A stretch of DNA of 64,000 bases from Aphrophora alni (lineage: Eukaryota; Arthropoda; Insecta; Hemiptera; Aphrophoridae), in NCBI GenBank assembly GCA_963513935.1, contig OY740768.1, forward strand, positions 45,316,368 through 45,380,367, given 5' to 3'. Made by a program: the position numbers and the translations under genes. How positions within the stretch are numbered: position 1 is the first letter of the stretch; each line of letters opens with the position of its first letter. The notes beneath the pieces are model-generated. The model made no database searches, was not told the DNA's origin, and worked only from the letters and a program-made list of their open reading frames with translations. Of the stretch, positions 40,200 to 52,316 are shown one piece after another.

Positions 40200-41960
40200 T
40201 GGATATTAAAATAAAACTTAGGAAACCACTTAGGTAATTTTCTTAGAAGTTTGTTTTGACATGAGAAATTAATTGATTCACTGCTAAAGAGAATGTTTAG
40301 TTTTCCTGAAACCTGTTCTTCACAGTAAACAATGTTTCCTTATCCAATTATTGTATCTCCTTTTCAAAGATTGTTTCAGTTGTTATTTTAAGTTGCTTTA
40401 AAAGGAAGAAAATATTTTCAGAGATGTACGTTTTCAAGTAGGAAGGAGTAATTGTTAATACAGTTTTATAATAACTTTTATTTTAAGGTAATATCCTCAA
40501 GAAATGAAACATTTTTATTTTTCATTACAATGAGCTCTTCTTTTCATCGTAAAAAAAGAGCGGCCCACATAAATTCTGTCTTATAATATTTGGAAACGAG
40601 TTTAAGATCATTGTGTTATTCACTAATAAATATTATGACCTATCAAAATTCTGCTTAAGAATCTTAAACTAGTCAGAAAAAAATTATATGTTTACTATCT
40701 ATATTGTTTTTCTATTAAAAACAAATTTAATCATGAGGAAACATGTAACTTTGGTTAACTGAAAATTTTCAAGCTGTGAAAATAATTGAATGACTAATTG
40801 AATAATTCAATAATTTAATTTTGTTAAATTAGTAAGTGGAATGTAAGTGTCTTTAAACATATTATTTAAAATAACAAAAGCGTATATAAGTACTTGCATT
40901 GCAATATAAAGTAACTGGAAAAAAAGAAAACAATAATACACTAAACACATTCTCAAAAAAATTGTAAGTATAAAATTTTAAATTGGTGATTATTTTACTT
41001 CCCAAATCTGTTACCAAACAAATTGTTAAGAATATTTGAAATTGGAGGAGGAGCACAATTCACTACCTGAACTGTTCATAACTCGCCCTGCCATAATAAA
41101 CATTCACATGCTAAAATTATGTTAATGAATAGGAGAGTCCAAGATTTTATTTACAAAAATATGATGAATTCATAAAAATAATCATTTAAAATCTGATATA
41201 ACAAAATTATTTATTCCATTTTAGTTAAAAGACTAAAAAAACTATTTCTTTTTCAAATTAAATTTAAAACCGTCTTTTGACTTTTCTTAATACTTTGGTC
41301 ACACGAGAAACACATAATATACTTTATTTTCTTCGTATACTTTATCAGAGACGGTATTTGTTGTCATAACCCAATAGAGTTTCTAAATTATATTTTGTAT
41401 TTTTCACTACAGAGTAATTCGTATATATTACTTATAAGCGAAAACTATGAGAGTCCTACAATAAGTATTTTATTGATTATTTCCGAAAATATTAAATCTA
41501 AAATGGGCATTGAAATACAATTAAATTGAAGAATAAATAAATTAGTAAAATTTAAAACATAAACCTGACCAGGTGTTTGGTCCACCAATACATATATCAA
41601 AACCAACATATTTTAAATTGAATTTTAAACATGTCTAAAATGAAAAGTTATAGATTTTGTTTTATTATTATTGACTATTATTTACAATTTGAATAAAAGT
41701 GTTGACATAAATGTTTATATACATTTTATTGTATAACGTGTTCATTGATCTAACCACAATATTTTTAAATGGTTATTTCACAAGAAAAACTACAGATTAT
41801 AAATAAATAAAAACTCTGCGAAAACTCTACTGAACTTTAATTTATTCAACAATTTATTCATGAGAGCTATAAATTGAATTCTTTCATCAGGCTGAAGTGG
41901 CAATACAATTCTGAATAGGTTTAGGCTCACAGATAAAATATGTTTTTAGAGTTTTTTAAA
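40200..41960. repeat. Diverged repeat unit A-B, copy 5
   Basis: Partner of 26,870-28,570; landmarks are given there. Similar spacing between A and B (about 1.6-1.7 kb) in both copies supports one duplicated unit. Confidence 0.65.
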
Positions 41961-42480
41961 AAATAATTTTGCTAATTACATCTTTAAAGTTGATTCAGAC
42001 TTGTTATGTTTTGAATTAGGGTTTAATAGTTCTATATAAACGGGATATAGAATTCTCTACATTAAAAATATGTGATGCAATCAACTCATTTACATGAAAC
42101 TGACGTCATTTAACGCTTTAAAAAATTTTTCCATTGGTTTTTTAGTAAGTAATAAGAAAGTCCCTTCTTTCCTTATTGTTTATTGGTGTTTGTTTTATTT
42201 GTTGTAAAGTTATGAAAACAAATACCACAATAGATCATTTTTTGTGTACCTTTATTATCAAATTTCTATTTACAGTATTAGGTTTTTTATATATGTACTC
42301 GTTAAAGATAACGATAAAATAAACAGGGAGTTTAAAGGATAAAAAAAAAGTATCTTTTAGTAGGTAAAATTGATATATGTATCTGGGAATGCATTATTAT
42401 TAATGTCAATAAATAGATTTAAGGGCAATATGTTGCTCATATGAGTTTAAGTTGTAATACAATTAGGTTTTACATTTGTT
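41961..42480. other. AT-rich sequence without recognised feature
   Basis: Nothing recognised. Confidence 0.35.
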
Positions 42481-42487
42481 GCATTGT

Positions 42488-42509
42488 TAATATATATTTA
42501 CATATATAT

Positions 42510-42551
<42 letters not shown>

Positions 42552-42580
42552 CATATATATTGTCTATATATATATATATT
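42488..42580. repeat. TA-rich tandem repeat
   Basis: Two copies of a unit containing TTTACATATATATTGTCTA (at about 42,498 and 42,549) separated and followed by pure TA runs (42,515-42,548 and 42,565-42,579). Confidence 0.9.
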
Positions 42581-44270
42581 GAAGGAGATTAAAAATAAAG
42601 TTTCATATATCTTATAAACACATGTTAAATATATTCCACAAGGTACGAAGTAAAATGTAAATATTAAATATTCATCTATAATACGATTAAAACAACTAAT
42701 ATGTTAACATAGTAATAGATGAATGTATATTGTTGTATTTATCTATTCACAAGTTCCCGACCTCAACATTAAACACATTTAATATATTTTAACTTCTTAT
42801 CAACTAATCTTAAACCCGATAATACTTTTATACATATAGGATGAGTCAGAGAAACAGAATTTTTTAATAATTGTGTTGGTAGCTTAGAAATTGTTGACGC
42901 TTAGTAACGTAATAGAACTTGCTTAGACATTGTTGTTATTTAGTTATAATATTTAAATGGAGTGGTGCACAACGTGTTTTTGCCAACAAAGCTGTTTATA
43001 AAAGCAAAGACAGTGTGGAGGTTACAGTACACAATTTATATAATACTATTTTTATACAGTATTAAAAGGCAGCTGTATTTATTTGAAAAGCTTCCCTTTG
43101 AAAACCGTAGAAGAATACCATGACCACAAAAATATAATTTAAACTTTCTATGTGAAAGGTTTCACTGTCTCACTTATTTAAAATCATAGCAAATTAAAAA
43201 TAGTAAAACTATTCAACAATAGTTATAATGGGGTAGAGGTTAGCTCTAAATTGCATAAAGGATTTTGTTATTTATTCAAGTCCATGAAATGAAAATATGT
43301 CCAAAAAATTAAAATTTAATACATAATTAGACAAGGTGGCTGGTAAAATGTGTATGTGTTGTATTTTACTATTGTTAATAACACATCTTGGATTAAATTT
43401 GTGAAATATGTATTTTTATTTTATCAAATACCAGTGTTGTTCTTCTAAATGCTTTTGTCTTATTATTTTTAATTGCAGCCAAACTTCATAAAGGAAAAGG
43501 GTGTAAAGGAGTAAGGCAACAATATATTATTTAATGAAAAGCTTGAAGTGTTATAAAAAACAAATTTATTTTCAAATGTGCGTTTGAATGTGCGAATCGA
43601 CAAAAATTAACCTTATTTATGGTAGATCTAAATGTAAAATAATTAAAATGTTACCACTCAATTTTATAATTTAGGAAAAAATCTAATTATTTAAAAAAAA
43701 TATTATTTTCCTTTATTAAGATCTTGTTATACCACTTTGGATGTGATGGTGAGCCCTTATACAGTGAGCATGAGGTCTTCTTTGTACGTTGAAAATAGCC
43801 ACAAAATGTATCAACTATTTCTTGTGTAATTTTATTATAATTCGTTAAGAAGAATTCAGAAATAAGTATAGGCTCCTTACAGCTCACAATTACTACTATT
43901 GTGTCACTTAAAATTAAAGTTAAATTATTGAACTCTATGTTAGGTTTCAAGGATTTACAAAATAATGAATGCCATATTCTCCCAAAAAAAACAAATTATC
44001 AAATCTACTACAAAACGTACAAAGTAAAAATTGCTTCATTGACAGTAAGTTGACTAATTCTTCGAAATTACGTAAATTTGAAAGTAGTGGCTAGTTCAAA
44101 CGGATTTTCTTCTAATTCTTCATTTCTATGGACCAACATAAATTTCAATCGGTATTATTATCAAGGGCTGACAAAGCAAACCAGGAAATCATAAATAACA
44201 TAATGAAGGAAGAATCTCATGTTCTATATCTTCAACGTAGCACTTGCATTCGTTCTCTTGTTTTTGTGTT
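42581..44270. other. AT-rich sequence without recognised feature
   Basis: Open frames at 43,687-43,950 (minus) and 44,128-44,412 (plus) show no family motif; the second runs through the ATT repeat. Confidence 0.4.
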
Positions 44271-44273
44271 TCA

Positions 44274-44352
<79 letters not shown>
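44274..44352. repeat. (ATT)n microsatellite, about 26 units
   Basis: Uninterrupted trinucleotide repeat; a poly-tyrosine open frame through it is an artefact. Confidence 0.97.
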
Positions 44353-44354
<2 letters not shown>

Positions 44355-44454
44355 GTATATATATATTGTATATAAAGTAAACGTAAACAAAAATATTAAA
44401 AGAGATTCATAAAACAAGTTTTACAATTAAACTTTGTTAAAGCTTTGTTGTTAA

Positions 44455-44715
44455 CATTAGTAAAATGTGATATACTTATTTTAATCACTTCGTTTTTCTT
44501 TCGAATAATAGGTCAATCGAATTTGGTATTTATGAAGCATAAAACATTAACTGGAAGTTGGGTAATGTAGTAAAGATTAATAGAAATCGAAGTTTGTTGA
44601 TGAACTGTTTTATATGCAAATTGAAGAAATTTATTAACGCCATCACAGCGGTGGGCGGGTGGTAATTGTCCATGTCTGCAAGTTTTCCAGAGCTTGTCAA
44701 TAAATTACTTCAATC
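44455..44715 (+). repeat. Dispersed repeat F, copy 2
   Basis: Best partner of the 33.4 kb copy: ATCGAAGTTTGTTGATGAAC (44,587), TATGCAAATTGAAGAAATTT, ATTAACGCCATCA, then GTCAATAAATTACTTCAAT (44,696). Confidence 0.7.
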
Positions 44716-44894
44716 TGCTTATAATTTAATAGGGTGTGCAAGAAAAAAATTACAGTTGAGAAGTAGGAACGTATACGCTTTAATTCGGTCCTTAGAAGCT
44801 AGGCTTGAATAAAATTTTATCACAATTGTAATAACCGATTTTGATAAAATCATCATATTACGTTTTTTTTGTTTTCATTTATGGTAGCTATAGT

Positions 44895-45110
44895 ACACCC
44901 AAAGTAACCTCTCGAGTTATGGACAAAATATAGCTACCTAGCAAATTTTATTAAATCGGTCCATTCGTTTAGAGTGTAGAGCAGTACAAAAAATGACAGA
45001 GAATTGCCAGACAAAAGACGGACAGACATAACTCCAAAAATCACTTGCTTGGACTCAGAGGACGAATATCCGTAACATCGACAAGGATACCTTTTACCCA
45101 TCACATAATT
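44895..45110. repeat. Dispersed repeat E, copy 5
   Basis: Contains AAATTTTATTAAATCGGTCC, ATTCGTTTAGAGTGTAGAGC, a CAGACAAAAGACGGACAGAC run and ATATCCGTAACATCGACAAG, ending CCCATCACATAATT. This is the most complete copy and resembles the common tail seen in many insect retroposons. It lies immediately upstream of the transposase remnant at 45.2 kb, but I cannot tell if they are one element. Confidence 0.5.
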
Positions 45111-45218
45111 CACTCCGTATTACGTACATGTGAGAGAGTACACTAAAGTGTTCATACTAAATCCATTGAAATGCTTCCTTCATAACTGCTTTCATATTTT
45201 GTCAGCACTGTAGCAATG

Positions 45219-45490
45219 ATGTTATTTTTCAACAAAATGACGTCCCTCTAAAACTTCTGGCCAAAAACACTCGATCGGGAGATTCCTAGTAAATGGTCAT
45301 CGTGATCCAATCTATTGGCCTCCAGGATCAAGTGATAAGACACCAATGGATTTATTCTTCAGGGAGTTTGTCATGGATAAAGTGTTTTCTCTCAGAAAAA
45401 AGTACATTAAACAATAAAATATTATTCATCGCTGTCGTGCGTCATGAAGTCAACAATAACAAACATCTTTGCTATCGTGTGTGTAGGTAG
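45219..45490 (+). pseudogene. Decayed mariner/Tc1-like transposase remnant
   Basis: Two conserved transposase blocks can be read in two frames. At 45,227-45,241 the frame reads FQQND, matching the FQQDGAP-type block that holds the second catalytic Asp of insect IS630/Tc1/mariner transposases; here that Asp is displaced or changed (FQQND in place of FQQDG). About 30 residues on, the frame from 45,271 reads IGRFLVNG and then WPPGSSDKTPMDLFF (45,316-45,360), matching WPPRSPDLTPxDFF, the block with the third catalytic Asp (D at 45,349-45,351). It is followed by a DKVF block and a stop at about 45,415. Frameshifts, stops and lost motif residues show that it is not functional. It belongs to the same broad family as the fragment at 53.9 kb but is far more decayed. 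Confidence 0.65.
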
Positions 45491-45869
45491 CTCTGGCCAA
45501 TAAGACTCCAGGATTGTATCAGTTTGAAAATCTACGACGTGTAATTATATCCTAGATCATTGAATGTAAAAATTAATTTACATTGCTATAAAATTGTGAG
45601 CAATTATTTATTATTACTGTGTGATTACACATGATCAACGATACACTCAACATTTTGGTAAAGTGCTAACTGACTCTGATCAGCTCAATGTACCTAGTTG
45701 AAACTATACGTAGAATGCATTTTATATATTTAAATGCGACAATAAAATTCATGTTTAGTTTTATAGTAGAATCTAAACAGAGTTCAGAAAAAAAAACGAG
45801 AACAAAGTTTGCCATTTATGTGCAGAAGAAAAAAAACATTGTCATTTTATTATTTTAAGTTGATAAACT

Positions 45870-46005
45870 GAAATTTATTACTTTCATTAATAAAGAAAAA
45901 GTACGGAAGATTAACCCGCTTTGGGTGTAATGTACCGTGAAATTATAAAAGCTTTATATTTCACATAATTTTAACTACATTTTTCACATTACTTTTTTAA
46001 TACTG
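45870..46005 (+). repeat. Dispersed repeat J, copy 2
   Basis: ATTAATAAAGAAAAAGTACG, AAGATTAACCCGCTT, GTGTAATGTACCGTGAAATT and CATTTTTCACATTAC match the 36.43 kb and (reverse) 51.6 kb copies. Confidence 0.55.
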
Positions 46006-47332
46006 TGCTAATGTCAATTTTTAAATTATCTTTTGTATTTTTTTGTTCACAATAGAATACATTTGACAACAAATGCGATTTGGAGGTGAGAATAAATTAT
46101 TATCTTAATCGGTAACTATAAACATTTTAATCTATAAGATGTATATTTTTCTAGTAAATTTTGATTTTAGGATGTTTTTCTTCTGTTATTCAATTGCACA
46201 TTTGAAAATACTTACATATCAAGAGAATATTATTTTAATGATTAGTCCTCTAATTTTGTGCTAGAGGAGTAGAATTTAATATTAACTTGCGTAGTCTTTT
46301 TTTCGTTATAATTCACTCAAATAACAATGAAAGTAAGTAATATTGTTATCGCTATTGTTACAGAATAACGTAATAACTGAATATTAATATTTAGTTTTAT
46401 AATTATAATATTAAAAAACGTTTTCGAATATTCTCTGACATTATCATGTTATTTTTTTAAATGAATAATTGTTTTTTGTTTTCATTTAGTGATGTTTGTC
46501 ACAAAACTAGCGTATTGCATGTTCAATAAATATAAATAAATGTTTTATTCTGAAGCTACAATTAAATAATTTGGAAATTTGCAATATATACTTTTAAGGA
46601 TGTGTGTACTTAATTTTTCCATTGTTAATAGAATCAAAACAATGAAATAGAATAAAATTTAAAGAGTTAAACCAATACTCACAAACCTATACTTAAGATA
46701 TTTTTATATTTAATTACATTATTAAGGATTATTAATAACTAGTAAACAAAAACTTTTACAAATAGAGTTTAAGGCATGTTAGTTATTATATTGTTATTAC
46801 TAATGGCTGAAAAATTGATGAATATAATAGTATCTCCATTTTGAAATATGATGGATGCTTTGCTACGGTGACTAATTGAATGATTAACCTATAACGAAAT
46901 CTAGTTGAGACGTTTGGCAACAACTTACTTCTTCACTTGTTACGTTATCAGTAGAAATTGATTTTATTAAAACCTTGTCAGTGCTCTTTCACTACAACAA
47001 TTCATAATTTGAAACTTATAAATGGAAAATTATAAAAGTTTTAAAAATTTTGAAATAATAGGTAAATAGTTTCAACATTATTTTCGTTTTACCAAAAACA
47101 GCGTAAGTTATTTGAAAAACTGTCGGATTTCACATCATATTATAGGCAAATCAATATAATTTAGAAAAAAGAAAAAGGGGGGGGGGAAAAAGGTCATGAA
47201 GGGGCATCTCGAGACCTATAAAACTATCAGGAACAAACGAGCATATTCACTGTTCATATTCACTACTCATATGAAATCCTGTATTGCATTTTAAATTTTC
47301 GTTACGTTTTAAAACCTAAAAAATACGATAAG
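46006..47332. other. AT-rich sequence without recognised feature
   Basis: Nothing recognised except a G run at about 47,177-47,186. Confidence 0.35.
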
Positions 47333-47419
47333 ATATAATATTTTATACTTTCCATATTGGCTTTAAACTATTTTGTATTATAGTACTAACCACAAGTAGC
47401 CTTTGTTGTTGATATTAAA

Positions 47420-47471
47420 TTTTTCATTGCAGCCGTTATGGTATTAACAATACCATCATCAGATGACAAAA
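47420..47471 (-). ncRNA. Hammerhead-like motif with decayed GAAA box (left arm, element 5)
   Basis: Minus strand: TTTTGTCAT (47,471-47,463) then a perfect CTGATGA box (47,462-47,456), extra T, helix II GGTATT/AATACC around GTT, then ATAAC where GAAAC is expected, loop GGCT, GCA where GUA is expected, then ATGAAAAA pairing with the 5' strand except at one position. G12, A13 and U16.1 are changed, so this copy is probably inactive. Confidence 0.45.
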
Positions 47472-47709
47472 CACTTACTTGAAAACCCTAATATAGAGTG
47501 CACAATAATATATTAAGATAAAAGATTAGTATTATAGTACAAGTTAAAGATAAAACAATGATGAGTTAAATCAACTACTGTAATGTACGATGTATCCCCA
47601 TGATCCAATGAACATAGTAGGCCTATTAACTTTAACTTATACTAAAGTACTAATCATTTATTTTAATTCATTTTTGTGCATTGTATATTAGTGTTTGCGT
47701 TTGAGGTTT

Positions 47710-47755
47710 TGTCATTTGATGATTGTATTGATAATACGAAACAGCTGTAATGACA
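47710..47755 (+). ncRNA. Hammerhead-like motif, C3-to-U (right arm, element 5)
   Basis: Helix I TGTCAT (47,710-47,715) pairs perfectly with ATGACA (47,750-47,755). Core TTGATGA (47,716-47,722) with C3 changed to U, so the C3-G8 pair would be a U-G wobble. Two unpaired Ts follow, then helix II GTATT with AATAC around GAT, GAAAC (47,738-47,742), loop AGCT and triplet GTA, with predicted cleavage after 47,749. Confidence 0.55.
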
Positions 47756-47994
47756 CATTATATATATACAACAATGACTGCTTGACGTAAGTACTATAAT
47801 ACAAATATAATATTTTTGAAAACAAAATACTACTAGTACACACTCAGGAAAGAACGTTATAATTTAGCAACTAAATGATTAACTAACTGATATAAAACTT
47901 TAATGTATTTGTATTGAAATAATAAAGTAATAAAGTAATCGTATGAGTTTATTGTTTGACTGTTTGTTTTACATCACTAAAAAACATTTTGTGT

Positions 47995-48260
47995 GCACTT
48001 TTTGTTAAATTAACAATTGATTGACGTAACTTATTGACAAATTATGGGAACATGCAGGCACAAGTGATTCAACCCCCCCCCCCATTCCAGTGATGACGTT
48101 AATAAATGTCTTAAATTTGCATATTAAAACAGTTCATCAACAAACTTCTATATTCATTAACCTTTGATAAATATCCAACTTGCAGTTAATGTCTTCTGCT
48201 ATAAAAACGAATCTTATTCAATAATTGAAATCAATGTTTTGTCACTTTAACTAACAATAA
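47995..48260 (-). repeat. Dispersed repeat F, copy 3 (reverse)
   Basis: GTTAATAAATGTCTTAAATT, TTGCATATTAAAACAGTTCA and TCATCAACAAACTTCTATAT are the reverse complement of the F core at 33.57 and 44.59 kb. A C run of about 14 stands where the plus copies have a G-rich stretch. Confidence 0.65.
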
Positions 48261-48382
48261 CAACAACCTAGATTGCCAATCTTTTTCACCATAGTTGTGT
48301 CCATTTGAATTGTAAAGGGTGCATAATATTTTACATAAGAAAATATTTGATAGTCATATGATTCATGCAAACTGTCTTGTAG

Positions 48383-48880
48383 GAAAAGCATGCAGGTAGA
48401 ATCGAAGTTAACCTAAGGAGAAGGAAGTATATAAACGATGTTCTAAAACTTCTTAATGAAATGAGGGGAAATCCAAGAAATCAAATTAAAGAACTGGAAA
48501 TTATAGTCGGAAGATTATATCGTGGTCAAGTAGTCAACTAAAATTATAGAGCCGCATAAAAGGTATTTAAAATCTTTTAAGAAAGTGTCCTAAATCTTAC
48601 AAAAAGAACTTATGGAAAAGTTTACAAAAAGCTTTAGAATTTCATCTGGATGACACCGAACAATAAAATATCCTTGTGTAAAGTGTGTCAAAGTCAATGA
48701 AATTCCGGAGGAGGGGAAAGAGAGTGTGGTTTAAGTTGTGAAGATGTAAGGGAGGATTGTAGACGTGTTAATACATATGACGTGATTGACGTGTGCCATC
48801 CTTTGAGATATTATGCAAATAGCAGCGGACCAATACCTTGTGGGATATTCAATGAATTCTTGAGAAACTCAATTAAATAG
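48383..48880 (+). pseudogene. Unrecognised decayed coding-like remnant
   Basis: The base composition changes here to a purine-rich pattern unlike the surroundings. From 48,383 to 48,541 a 52-codon frame ends in TAA; it is rich in Arg, Lys, Glu and Leu and includes INDVLKLLNEMRGNPRNQIK, which reads like a charged helical segment. In a different frame 48,701-48,880 gives 59 codons with several Cys (ECGLSCEDVREDC) and CHPLRYY. Between them another frame reads YPCVKCVKVNE, a possible Cys-rich piece. Stops and frame changes separate the pieces. I do not recognise the family. It is flanked by same-orientation copies of repeat F (47,995-48,260 and 49,130-49,395), so it may be the inside of a small mobile element with terminal repeats. 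Confidence 0.35.
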
Positions 48881-49129
48881 GAAATAATAAAAACAAGGAA
48901 GAACAAGAGAAACTTTAGTACAAAGGACATTGTTCTTGTCATCTAATTTGACGATAGCCTTAGCTGGCGAGTGTTAATTCATTAATAGTAGTTATTCAAA
49001 AAGGAAGACTTTTATCAAAGGAACCCGTGTACTAGATATAAAGGCAAAGGTACGGAATGTCTCATTTATATAAATACTCATATTTATATTCAGTTTCACC
49101 CATTAAAAATCTATTTTTACCCTGATCTT

Positions 49130-49395
49130 CACCTATATTTACAGCTGTTTGAAATAATTTATTGAAAAAACTCTGGAAACATTTAGACACAAACAATTAT
49201 TTCTATCCATCGCGGTGATGGCGTTAATACATTTTTACAATTTGCATTTATAATAGTTCATCAACAAACTTTGATATCCATAAATATTTGATACATTACC
49301 CAACTAGAATTTCGGGTTTTGTGCTCTTTAAATACAAATTATACTGAAATTTGGTTCCGATACCTAATTAAAATAAATATATTACATAAAGAATA
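49130..49395 (-). repeat. Dispersed repeat F, copy 4 (reverse)
   Basis: ATGGCGTTAATACATTTTTA, GCATTTATAATAGTTCATCA and ACAAACTTTGATATCCATAA match the reverse complement of the F core. The 3' part (TAATTAAAATAAATATATTA) also matches the 33.43 kb copy. Confidence 0.65.
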
Positions 49396-49992
49396 CTTTT
49401 TTTGCCAATATTTCAGTTTTTTAAGTGGAATCATTTTTATATTCATTTTGTGGATTATTATCTAGTTTGTTTTTTGGACATACTTAATAGTAAACTTTTT
49501 AATTTGAAGGAAAGTATAACATTTAGTTTCAACACTACAACAAGCTTTTAGAACTGCTTTCAACATGGAGCAGATATTTTTTTCCCTTTTCTTTCTTTAA
49601 TTAGTTTTATTACAATTGTTGACAAATTTCTAAATAATGTTTGTCATTAATTGAACGCTTAGAATGTTCAGTATGTATTTGAAGTAATTTTAAATAGGAT
49701 AACTAAATAAAATATTTTGTGCCGTATCAACGAAACATTCAATTTAAGGAAAGAGTTGGATAATCAAACACTTGCTCAATGAGAGACATTTTGTCTAAAG
49801 ACAAACTTACTGTTTGAACTAACGTAGCGCTAATAAAGAGGGAAACTGTGATGTTTGCTTATAATTAGCTCTCTAATTCGCCTAATTATAAAGTAAATAA
49901 AATTTACTTAAATAATGATAAATAATTATTTATAAAAATGTTTAAAACTTGGATTCAATTAGTATTTTATTTTTATCCTAAATATATAATAC

Positions 49993-50039
<47 letters not shown>

Positions 50040-51555
50040 TTTACATGACATTTTCGGCATACAATATCTGAAGGACTATTTGTATAGGGCTCTGAATATG
50101 TGTGATAAGAAGTGAGTTAAATACAGGTGAGGGGTTGAACAGTAATTCTTTAATAACATTTTTATTATTTAATGTGTGGTAATTTTTTCATGGAACTTTT
50201 ATATTTTAATTAGGAATGGTTTAAAGGAGATTGTGAAATAGGTCTACATTCAAAAGTTATGAACAGTTTAGTAGTACGTTTTGTACCTCCGAGTAAGAAC
50301 ACGATGTGAAAATATTATGTATCTTGTTTTAAAAATGAAAATGTACCTTGAAATAAAATATTTTAACAGATTTTAATCACACTCTTTTATTCTAGACATG
50401 ATCAAACGCATAAATTACTGTAAAATTTTATAGTCACGAATATTCCGCCTAAACCATAACAATTTCTAAATTGTTATATACACGAGTAAAACACAAGTTG
50501 TAAACACACCTAAAATCATTTTAACTCTAACCGAAGTTACCAGACACTAAAAATATAAATATATTGTTTGTTTGACCGCAGTGAACCACATATTTGATAC
50601 AGATAGGGTGTAAATCCTTGTGTCTAAAAATAACACACACTTGTAACAAAATTTGCTTAGAGATAAAAATAAATTTCATCAAAATTGATAAACGTTTAAC
50701 TTGACGGTGACTATTTTGAATTTATCATATAGAAATTAAGAATTGTGAAATTATGAACATTTTATATGGTCTGTGCACTTACATTTATAACTTGTTATGT
50801 TAAAATTGCAAGTAAGAAAAATTAATTCGTGAATAAAAACACGTAAAATTGCAAATAAGTGTACTACTACTAATTGAGGGAATAATTAAAATTCAATAAA
50901 ATTATCTTTATCAGTCATTGCTGTGGAGATCACATTATACTTTTTGCAGAAACAACTCTTTTGTATGAAACTTTAAAAATATGCATTAACTTATATTATC
51001 ATTTTCTTAAATATTTAAAGATAAAATTACCACAAATTCTTATTATTATCATTAATATTGTTCAAATTAAAGCTACGTAAAAGAAAAAACATAGAGTGTT
51101 AAACAATGAAAATATGAGTACATAGAATTTATATATAAGATAGACGATTTCAATCATAAAAACTACATAATTCTTCCCACTTTTTGTTCAATTAAAAATT
51201 GTACTACTACGTCATTTTAAAATTTAAAATAACTAAAATTATTTTTCAGCAAAATACCCATACGAAACATTTTATTTTTTAGAACAACAAATAATCTTGA
51301 GCGGCATTAATGGACAACTGACAAAATAAAATTATTTCCAGACATAAAGTTTATTAAAACACTCTTTTTACAATTATTATTGTAAACAACAATGAAAACC
51401 GTTTAAAACCAGTCAAAATTAAGAATCTACCAATAGAAATATTTGAGTATGTAATTAGGATTATTTCCAATAAAATATGTTTAAACCAATTATTAGTTTT
51501 TATTCATTATCGTCTAAACTCATTCCCTCTCAATTGCATGATCATATGAAATAAA
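49396..51555. other. AT-rich sequence; TA microsatellite
   Basis: A TA repeat of about 38 bases lies at 49,998-50,035. Nothing else recognised. Confidence 0.5.
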
Positions 51556-51559
51556 AATA

Positions 51560-51760
51560 GTAAAACGTTTACTTCAAGCACAGGGATGAAAATTAAAGTG
51601 AAAAATGTAGTTCAATTATTTGAATGATCAATAAAGAGTTTATAATTTTACGCTACATTACTCCCAAAGGTTTAATTGTGTGTACCTTTACTTTATTAAA
51701 GAAAGCAATAATCTTTAGTTTTAACAACTAAAAAAATGATAAAATGAAAAGTTTCGTGGT
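51560..51760 (-). repeat. Dispersed repeat J, copy 3 (reverse)
   Basis: TTATTTGAATGATCAATAAA (51,617) and TTTTACGCTACATTACTCCC are the reverse complement of the J core at 36.43 kb (TTTATTGATCATTCAAATAA, GAGTAATGTACTGTAAAA). Confidence 0.6.
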
Positions 51761-52254
51761 TAATGACATCGTCTTTTCTAGTACTCTCTTTTGTTTCCTT
51801 ACAATACCATTTTATATTGTTCCAACATCTCTGTAAAATTATGGCTTAATATATTCTTTTATTGTTTTTGATCCACATAAATGTATCAATTTTCTTATCA
51901 TTTGCATTGTACAATATTTAATTAATTCTCCATCCAAGGCGAAAAACCTCTTTAATTTAAACAAATTATTCTTTATAATTACCTGGTTTCATAGAAAAGA
52001 CGTACATATTTTTATATTCTGTATTTCTATGGATGGCAAATTTACATTTTAATCTTTACCCAAGAAAGTCACAAATTAGCTTAAACTAAAAACTACACCC
52101 TCAACTTAAACACAATAATATGTTTAACTTAAACTAAAAACTTAAGATAATATTAACATTTTATCTGAACAATTACTACAATAATTCCGTTAACACAGAA
52201 AACCCATATCATTGATGTACAAAAAGGTATTCCATGAAAAACACGTTAACCAAC
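51761..52254. other. AT-rich sequence without recognised feature
   Basis: The phrase CTTAAACTAAAAACT recurs at about 52,080 and 52,128. No gene recognised. Confidence 0.35.
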
Positions 52255-52316
52255 ACGTACTATTATAAGGCAAAACAAAAATGAAAAAGCACTTATAATT
52301 TCACAAACAACAATTT

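Larger units (their letters stand above)
47333..47817. mobile_element. Fold-back element 5 with paired hammerhead-like motifs
   Basis: Arms 47,373-47,553 and 47,626-47,805 are complementary with substitutions; the clearest parts are TTTGTATTATAGTACTAAC (47,372) against GTAAGTACTATAATACAAA (47,787) and GATTAGTATTATAGTACAAG (47,524) against the complement ending at 47,655. A 12-base direct repeat, ATATAATATTTT at 47,333-47,344 and 47,805-47,816, may be the target duplication, with a 28-base tail (47,345-47,372) on the left; because this repeat is pure A/T it is weaker evidence than in elements 1, 2 and 4. A hammerhead-like motif lies in each arm. The arms are more diverged than in elements 1 and 4. 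Confidence 0.65.

Noticed and set aside
44128..44412. 94-codon frame with a long Tyr run
   Set aside because: The run comes from the ATT microsatellite; the N-terminal part has no recognisable motif.
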